Shown here: in pieces, positions 58,921-64,000 of the stretch
Position numbering within the stretch: position 1 is the stretch's first letter
Layout: the number at the start of each line of letters is the position of its first letter
DNA from: DAIDKA01 sp049792815
Lineage (GTDB): Bacteria; Pseudomonadota; Gammaproteobacteria; Steroidobacterales; Steroidobacteraceae
Reading direction: 5' to 3'
Assembly: GCA_049792815.1 (NCBI GenBank)
Contig: JBARBG010000160.1
Span: forward strand, 55,211 to 119,210
Length of the DNA: 64,000 nucleotides
Position numbers and translations under genes: made by a program
Notes under the pieces: generated by a model
Database searches by the model: none
What the model was told of the DNA's origin: nothing
Seen by the model: the letters and a program-made list of their open reading frames with translations, nothing else

Positions 58921-59202
58921 ATGGATAGCATGACGCTCATCGCCATCGCCTCGATCCTTACCGCTGGCCTCACCATTGCCCTGGGCAGCATCGGGCCGGC
59001 GCTCGGCGAGGGGCGGGCCGTCGCGACCGCCTTAAGCTCGCTCGCGCAGCAACCCGATGCCGCCGCGACGATCACGCGCACGCTGTTTGTCGGACTGGCG
59101 ATGATCGAGTCCATCGCGATCTATTGCTTCGTCGTCTCGATGATCCTGATTTTCGCCAACCCGTTCTGGAATCACGTCATTGCCCAGGTCGCCGGGAAGT
59201 AG
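58921..59202 (+). CDS. atpE: N-ATPase Fo subunit c
   Basis: A 93-residue two-helix subunit. Helix 1 has GSIGPALGEGRA with E30; the loop is AQQPDA; helix 2 has LAMIESIAIYCFVVSM with the main carboxylate E63, followed by S64 and Y68. So it carries two membrane carboxylates plus an ES...Y arrangement similar to sodium-binding c subunits, although the Thr after ES is Ile here. N-type c-rings studied so far were proton-specific in at least one case, so ion specificity is open. Confidence 0.94.
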   Translation: MDSMTLIAIASILTAGLTIALGSIGPALGEGRAVATALSSLAQQPDAAATITRTLFVGLAMIESIAIYCFVVSMILIFANPFWNHVIAQVAGK

Positions 59203-59205
59203 CTG

Positions 59206-59982
59206 ATGCTCATCGATTGGTTCACCGTCGGTGCACAAGCGCTCAACTTCATCGTCCTGGTGTGGTTACTCAAGCGCTTTTTGTACAAGCCGATCCTCAA
59301 CGCGGTGGACGCACGCGAGCAGCGGATTGCTGCGCAGCTGGCTGATGCAAACACCAAGCAGGCGCAGGCGCAGAAGGAACGCGAGGAGTTTCAGAACAAG
59401 ATCGCCGAGTTTGAGCAGCAGCGCGCCGCGCTGCTGAGCCAGGCGAACAAGGAGGCCGCCAGTGAACGTCAGCATCTCATCGAGGAGGCACGCGTGGCCG
59501 CCGCTTCCCTGAGCGCCCAGCGGCAGGAAGCCCTGCGCCGCGAGGCCGGCGAGCTGCAGCAGGCCCTGCGTCGCCGCACCCAAGCAGAAGTCTTCGCCAT
59601 CGCGCGCAAAGTTATGACGGATCTGTCGACGTGCGCTCTGGAGGAACGCATTTGCGAGGTATTCATCAAGCGCCTGCGCACGCTGGAGGGCAGCGCAAAG
59701 GCGGCTTTTGCAACGGTTCTGAACAGCGCACCTGACCCTGCATTGGTGCGAAGCGCCTTTGAGCTGCCGGCCGGCCAGCGGGTGCAGATTCAACACGCGC
59801 TAAACGAGACCTTCGCGGCCGACGTACCCATACGGTTCGAGGTCGCGCCGGATCTGATCGGTGGGATCGAACTGAGCCGCGGGGGACAAAAGCTCGCATG
59901 GAGCATCACCGAGTACCTTGCCGCCATGGAACAGACAGTGGCCGCGCTGCTGCAAGATATGGGTCGATCCGAATCGAAATGA
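59206..59982 (+). CDS. atpF: N-ATPase Fo subunit b (long form)
   Basis: A 258-residue stator subunit, longer than standard b (about 156 residues). It has an N-terminal membrane helix (VGAQALNFIVLVWLLKRFLYKPIL), a long charged coiled coil (about 30-125) and a C-terminal domain (about 150-258) likely replacing the delta subunit. No separate atpH gene exists in the operon. It begins 3 bases after the atpE stop and overlaps atpA by 4. Confidence 0.9.
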   Translation: MLIDWFTVGAQALNFIVLVWLLKRFLYKPILNAVDAREQRIAAQLADANTKQAQAQKEREEFQNKIAEFEQQRAALLSQANKEAASERQHLIEEARVAAASLSAQRQEALRREAGELQQALRRRTQAEVFAIARKVMTDLSTCALEERICEVFIKRLRTLEGSAKAAFATVLNSAPDPALVRSAFELPAGQRVQIQHALNETFAADVPIRFEVAPDLIGGIELSRGGQKLAWSITEYLAAMEQTVAALLQDMGRSESK

Positions 59983-61538
59983 CCCTCGAAGCCGAAACTC
60001 TGCAAAGCGTCTTTGATGGCACGTTTGCGCAGATCGCGGGCGTACGACAAGGATTCGCCCTGCAGCTGCTGTCGCGAGAAATTGGCACGATCTCCAGCCT
60101 CGCCACCGGTATTGCCAAAGTCGCGGGACTTCCCGGAGTGGGCTTTGAGGAGCTGGTAAGATTCCCTGGCGATTTGCTCGGCATGGCCTTCAATGTCGAT
60201 GCGGCCGAGATCGGCGTCGTCCTGCTCGGTGCTTTTTCGCATCTCAACGCGGGTGATGAGGTGAAGCGCACGGGCCGGGTCATGGACGTCATGGTGGGGG
60301 AGGGCTTGCTGGGCCGCGTGATCGATCCGCTCGGCCGGCCGCTGGATGGTCTTGGAGCGGCGGCGGCGCGCGAGCGCCGGCCCATAGAGCGTCCAGCTCC
60401 CCCGATCATGGATCGCGCGCCAGTGGTCGTGCCGCTGCAAACCGGGCTAAAGGCCATCGATGCCCTGATTCCGGTCGGGCGCGGTCAGCGCGAATTGATC
60501 CTCGGCGATCGCCAGACCGGCAAGACCGCAATTGCCATCGACACCATCCTGAATCAGCACGACCAGAATGTGCTGTGCGTGTATTGCGCGATCGGTCAGC
60601 GCGCCTCCGCGGTGGCCAAGACCGTGGCCACCCTGCGCGAAAAGGGCGCGATGCGTTATACCGTGGTGATGGTGACCGAGGGCAACGATCCACCGGGCCT
60701 CGCCTACATTGCGCCATACGCGGCGACCAGTATCGCCGAGTTTTTCATGGAACAAGGACGTGACGTCCTCGTGGTGTATGACGATCTCACCCAGCATGCG
60801 CGCGCCTATCGCGAACTGTCCTTGTTGCTGCGGCGACCGCCGGGCCGGGAGGCCTTCCCGGGCGATATCTTTTACATCCATGCGCGCCTGCTCGAACGGG
60901 CGACGCACCTGCGCCAGGAACTGGGCGGCGGTTCCCTGACCGCCCTGCCGATCATCGAGACCGAAGCGCAGAACATGGCCGCCTATATTCCGACGAACCT
61001 GATTTCCATTACCGACGGACAGATCTATCTTTCGCCGTCCCTGTTCGAACTGGGTGTTCTGCCTGCCATCGATGTCGGTCAGTCTGTTTCCCGCGTCGGC
61101 GGCAAGGCGCAACGCGCGGCCTACCGTGCCGTGGCCGCAGATCTAAAACTAGCCTATGCACAATTCGAGGAGCTGGAGACCTTCGCCCGTTTCGGCGCGC
61201 GGCTGGATCAGAACACCCGCAAGATCATCGAGCACGGCCGGCGCATTCGCGCGTGCCTCAAGCAGAGCGAATGCGCACCGGTGGCAGTGCCAGCGCAAAT
61301 TGCCGTATTGCTGGCATTGACTGCAGGACTTTTCGATCCGGTGACGCTCGAACAGATGGTGGACGCAGAACAGGAAATCCAGAGGGCGTCGGCGACAATT
61401 CCGGCGGAGGTGCGCGCGCGCATTGCCAGCCTCGAAAAACTCAGCAACGGGGATCGCAATACGATTATCGCTATCGCGCGGCAGGCGTTGGTGCGGTTCC
61501 AACCCAAGGGGGATACGGCGTCCCAGGCGAAGTCATGA
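59979..61538 (+). CDS. atpA: N-ATPase F1 subunit alpha
   Basis: A 519-residue alpha subunit. ATG 59979 overlaps the atpF stop. It has Walker A GDRQTGKTAIAID, the DVLVVYDDLTQHA segment and the SVSRVGG motif. The N-terminus is shorter in its delta-contact part, in line with the missing delta subunit. It overlaps the atpG start by 4 bases. Confidence 0.95.
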   Translation: MTLEAETLQSVFDGTFAQIAGVRQGFALQLLSREIGTISSLATGIAKVAGLPGVGFEELVRFPGDLLGMAFNVDAAEIGVVLLGAFSHLNAGDEVKRTGRVMDVMVGEGLLGRVIDPLGRPLDGLGAAAARERRPIERPAPPIMDRAPVVVPLQTGLKAIDALIPVGRGQRELILGDRQTGKTAIAIDTILNQHDQNVLCVYCAIGQRASAVAKTVATLREKGAMRYTVVMVTEGNDPPGLAYIAPYAATSIAEFFMEQGRDVLVVYDDLTQHARAYRELSLLLRRPPGREAFPGDIFYIHARLLERATHLRQELGGGSLTALPIIETEAQNMAAYIPTNLISITDGQIYLSPSLFELGVLPAIDVGQSVSRVGGKAQRAAYRAVAADLKLAYAQFEELETFARFGARLDQNTRKIIEHGRRIRACLKQSECAPVAVPAQIAVLLALTAGLFDPVTLEQMVDAEQEIQRASATIPAEVRARIASLEKLSNGDRNTIIAIARQALVRFQPKGDTASQAKS

Positions 61539-62428
61539 GTGAGAGCACGGAGAGTCTGCGCGGCCAGATCTGCAGCGCCGAGGATCTTCAATCCGTCGTT
61601 CGCACCATGAAAGCATTGGCCGCCTCGAGCATCGGACAATACGAAAGATCGGTGCGCGCGCTGGCCGGCTACTATCGGACCGTGGAACTGGGATTGAGTG
61701 GCTGCATTCGAGATTACGGACCGATCGCCCGCTTCACGGAAAGAAGAGCCGCTCCCCTGGGTAGTTCAATCAGCGCCATTGTCTTCGGGTCCGATCAGGG
61801 ACTGGTCGGGCAGTTCAACGATGTTGTCGCCGATTATGCGATCAAGACACTCGCGGCACTGCCTGGCAAGGTGGTCGTGTGGGCGGTGGGCGAGCGCGTT
61901 CATGCGCGTCTGGCGGATGCCGGCATGGCGATGGCCGGCCTTTTTACCGTGCCGAGCTCCGTTCAGGCCATTACGCCGCTGGTCGGGGAAATCCAACTGC
62001 AGAGTGAAGCCCATCGGCGCCAAGGCGAACATGCGCAGGTGTGGATATTCCATAATCGAACTCAGTCCGGCGCGGCGTACGAACCGGCGTGCCAACGGCT
62101 CCTGCCGCTTGATGCAGCGTGGCAACAGGATCTTGAACGAGTACCGTGGCCCACAGCCAACTTGCCGCAGGTCATGAATAACGGTACCGCCACACTGCGG
62201 GTGTTGATTCGGGAGTACCTGTTCATTTCGGTCTTCCGGGCATGCGCCGAATCCCTGGCGAGCGAGAATGCAAGCCGGCTGGCCGCCATGGAACGGGCGG
62301 ACAAGAACATCAATGACCTTCTTGAGGTCCTTCGAGGCTCGTTTCACCGATTGCGCCAGGATGGGATCGACGAGGAACTCTTCGATGTGATCTCCGGATT
62401 CGAGGCTTTGGGTGGACCGGAGCGGTGA
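61535..62428 (+). CDS. atpG: N-ATPase F1 subunit gamma
   Basis: A 297-residue central-stalk subunit with helical ends. The N-terminal helix has LRGQICSAEDLQSVVRTMKALAASSIGQYE, where standard gamma has the KITKAMKMVAASK-like motif. Middle part VFGSDQGLVGQFND matches the conserved SDRGLCGxxN region. The C-terminal helix is ENASRLAAMERADKNINDLLE. It is the last gene of the operon and convergent with the right BON gene. Confidence 0.92.
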   Translation: MSESTESLRGQICSAEDLQSVVRTMKALAASSIGQYERSVRALAGYYRTVELGLSGCIRDYGPIARFTERRAAPLGSSISAIVFGSDQGLVGQFNDVVADYAIKTLAALPGKVVVWAVGERVHARLADAGMAMAGLFTVPSSVQAITPLVGEIQLQSEAHRRQGEHAQVWIFHNRTQSGAAYEPACQRLLPLDAAWQQDLERVPWPTANLPQVMNNGTATLRVLIREYLFISVFRACAESLASENASRLAAMERADKNINDLLEVLRGSFHRLRQDGIDEELFDVISGFEALGGPER

Positions 62429-62489
62429 AGATGGACCAAGAAGACCGCAATTTCAGGTCACGGACCACTACTGACGGCTGTCGTTGCCA

Positions 62490-63146
62490 CTAGTCGCTCG
62501 CAATGTCGATATTGTTCTGCACGCTGGCCACCCCGGGGGCCGACCAGGCTGTTTGCTGGGCCTGCAAGCGCTCCTTCCAGGAACGGACTTTGCCCTTGAG
62601 CGTCACATCCCGGCCCTGCGCAGTGACTGAGATCGCCTCAGCATCCAGCTCGGCGCTGCGTCGGAAGGCCTCTTCGATCCGGCGCTTGATCTCCAGCGGC
62701 TCCACGCGCGGCTCCAAACGAATCTGATTGTTCAGCATCCGTACGCCGCGTAAATGCCGTACGGCATCTTCGGCGCGCTCCCGTTCGTAGTTCCACTCCA
62801 GCCGCCCCTCAAGCGACAGCAGTCCATCACTCACTACCACCGTGATGCGGTCGGCGCAGATCGGCAGATTGGCCTTGAGCGCCGCCACCGCAGCGCTGGC
62901 GATCCCTGAATCATCCACGCCTGCCTCGGCGGGCAGGCGCACCTGGATGTCATCGGCCACCCCGGCGACACCCAGCACGCGCTTTGCAGCGCGTTCGGCC
63001 TGGTATTTTTCGGCGTAGTTGTTGACGAAGCCCGTGAGCGTGACGATCGAACCATTGACCGTAACGGCAATGTGAGTCTCATCGATATCCGGAGTCCAGG
63101 CCAGCTCCGCTTCGACGTCATGTTTGATTTCGTCGTTGGATCTCAT
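62490..63146 (-). CDS. triple BON-domain protein (right paralogue)
   Basis: A 218-residue cytoplasmic protein with three BON domains, opening MRSNDEIKHDVEAELAWTPD. The matching phrases VTVNGSIVTLTGFV and TLKGKVRSWKERLQAQQTAW align with the left paralogue at 53429-54079 over its whole length, including the C-terminal APGVASV. It overlaps the upstream CBS gene by 4 bases (ATGA), so CBS and BON are co-translated. Confidence 0.88.
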   Translation of the reverse strand: MRSNDEIKHDVEAELAWTPDIDETHIAVTVNGSIVTLTGFVNNYAEKYQAERAAKRVLGVAGVADDIQVRLPAEAGVDDSGIASAAVAALKANLPICADRITVVVSDGLLSLEGRLEWNYERERAEDAVRHLRGVRMLNNQIRLEPRVEPLEIKRRIEEAFRRSAELDAEAISVTAQGRDVTLKGKVRSWKERLQAQQTAWSAPGVASVQNNIDIASD

Positions 63147-63589
63147 CGTGAAGTCTCCATGGTATCCGGGTGAGTGCGCAGCAGCCTTGCGAGCACCCCG
63201 AGTTCATCGGCCACGACTGGCAGCAGATCATCAATGGATACGATGCCGGTCAGATTCCCGGCCTCGTTGACGACCACCACCCGCCGCACGCCCATCTGGG
63301 TCATGGCCTCGATGGCCTCGGCGACGCCGGTGTGTTCCGGAAGCGTCAAGGGCTTCACGGTCATGACCTCCGCCACACTCAGGCAATGCAGATTCGCCGC
63401 GCGATTGACCTGGCCGCATACGATATCCCGGTCGGTCACGATGCCCACGGGACGGCATGATCCGTCATCTGCATCCACGACCACCAGGGCCCCGACATGG
63501 TGCTTGAGCATCCTCCCCGCGGCCTCGGCCAGGGGTCGATCACTGCTGGTCGAATGAACGGTCCGGGTGCAAACGCTCGCAAGGTTCAT
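63143..63589 (-). CDS. CBS-domain pair protein
   Basis: A 148-residue protein with two CBS motifs: LAEAAGRMLKHHVGALVVVDADDGSCRPVGIVTDRDIV and VAEAIEAMTQMGVRRVVVVNEAGNLTGIVSIDDLL. It lacks any attached domain. A GGAGT-type site precedes the ATG. Such CBS pairs bind adenine nucleotides and may report energy state next to an ATPase operon. Confidence 0.9.
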   Translation of the reverse strand: MNLASVCTRTVHSTSSDRPLAEAAGRMLKHHVGALVVVDADDGSCRPVGIVTDRDIVCGQVNRAANLHCLSVAEVMTVKPLTLPEHTGVAEAIEAMTQMGVRRVVVVNEAGNLTGIVSIDDLLPVVADELGVLARLLRTHPDTMETSR

Positions 63590-63627
63590 GGCGTACTCCT
63601 ATGGTCCGGGCACATTAATACCCGCTT

Positions 63628-63646
63628 CTGATGGCACGGCCATCAG
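63628..63646. promoter_or_regulatory. inverted repeat between divergent CBS genes
   Basis: CTGATGG (63628-63634) and CCATCAG (63640-63646) are perfect complements around a CACGG spacer. They lie 39 bases from the left CBS start and 63 from the right. The place between divergent paralogues suits a shared operator. Confidence 0.4.
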
Positions 63647-63708
63647 CATTCATACGGATTGCGGCCCCCGGTCGCCGATGACTGAATGGTGCCCTCAAGG
63701 AGGCCACC

Positions 63709-64000
63709 ATGAAAGTTCGTCAACTCTGCAGCCCGGCGGTCGTCAGCGCCCCGGAGAGCGCCAGCGTCGGAGAGATCGCCCAGCTGATGCGCGACCGACA
63801 TGTGGGGGCGGTTGTCATCCTCGGAACCCGGGCGGACCGTTCATTGCCCGTGGGGATCATTACCGATCGCGACATCGTGCGCGCCCAGCTCGAGCACGCC
63901 GTGGATCTGGCGGGGCTGGCGGCCCTGGTGATCATGACGAGCGACCCGTTGGTGCTTCGGGAAGACACCGAGTTCAATGACGCCCTGGACCGGATGGCGT
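63709..64000 (+). CDS. CBS-domain protein, truncated by the window end
   Basis: The first 97 codons of a CBS protein, with an AAGGAGG site before ATG 63709. The visible sequence is MKVRQLCSPAVVSAPESASV, then AQLMRDRHVGAVVILG and LPVGIITDRDIVRAQ, similar to the protein of the divergent gene but not identical. The second CBS motif begins at the cut (EFNDALDRMA). It starts 119 bases from its divergent relative. Confidence 0.85.
   Translation, partial: MKVRQLCSPAVVSAPESASVGEIAQLMRDRHVGAVVILGTRADRSLPVGIITDRDIVRAQLEHAVDLAGLAALVIMTSDPLVLREDTEFNDALDRMA

Noticed and set aside
1..64000. CRISPR arrays, rRNA, insertion sequences, prophage or integrase genes
   Set aside because: No repeat-spacer pattern, rRNA sequence, transposase/integrase motif or flanking terminal repeats were seen. 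The only tandem repeats are those within the KGG gene.

Overview
The window is 64 kb of GC-rich chromosomal DNA with dense, short-spaced genes, many 4-base stop/start overlaps and several GTG/TTG starts. A complete ccmABCDEFGHI cytochrome c maturation operon, an RND efflux operon, a TonB-dependent receptor, periplasmic thiol-redox proteins and a MexW-like pump point to a Gram-negative proteobacterium, most likely a gammaproteobacterium of the Nevskiales/Steroidobacterales/Xanthomonadales type. That placement is an inference from gene content. I see no rRNA, CRISPR array, transposase, integrase or phage gene, and one tRNA (Leu-UAA).

Layout. 0-1.6 kb: dsbA-like oxidoreductase, ROK-family glucokinase and tRNA-Leu on the minus strand. 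1.7-8.4 kb: the ccm operon, with almost every junction translationally coupled. 8.5-13.6 kb: a KGG-repeat stress protein, then a minus-strand signalling block (soluble hybrid histidine kinase, membrane histidine kinase with OmpR-type regulator, receiver-HDOD protein). 13.8-19.5 kb: RND efflux operon ordered outer-membrane factor, adaptor, pump. 19.6-24.9 kb: TPR protein, UppP, a TIGR02466 putative oxygenase, an unknown secreted protein, and a chemoreceptor with cytoplasmic PAS domains. 24.9-28.6 kb: an uncharacterised small-molecule cluster (two SnoaL/NTF2-fold proteins, AAHS-type MFS importer, cupin, class I amidotransferase). 28.7-31.8 kb: an exported msrA - ccdA/thioredoxin (dipZ) - msrB methionine sulfoxide repair operon. 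31.8-42.7 kb: GH3 glucosidase, secreted NTF2-like protein, DUF4124/YXWGXW protein, two YncE propellers, acyltransferase-SGNH protein, SGNH hydrolase, a decayed cyclase gene and a CBS protein. 42.7-47.1 kb: ECF42-type sigma factor with YCII/DGPF partner, atypical SDR, CDGSH protein and exported ankyrin protein. 47.2-48.6 kb: a VapBC toxin-antitoxin pair with a perfect palindromic operator, and an orphan ParD-like antitoxin. 48.8-52.9 kb: a probable operon of c-type haem protein, DUF6152 protein and TonB-dependent receptor.

53.4-64 kb is the most distinctive part: a stress/bioenergetics island centred on a second-type rotary ATPase, the N-ATPase operon atpDCQRBEFAG. It is bracketed by two paralogous BON-domain proteins, with DUF302, OsmC and Nudix genes on one side and CBS-domain genes on the other. 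The c subunit carries two membrane carboxylates (E30, E63), and no separate delta gene is present. Upstream of the DUF302 gene lies a compact set of overlapping inverted repeats that could form mutually exclusive hairpins; it is the most unusual non-coding signal I found.

Starts were adjusted by eye from overlaps, signal peptides and ribosome binding sites. Function calls rest on motif recognition without database searches.
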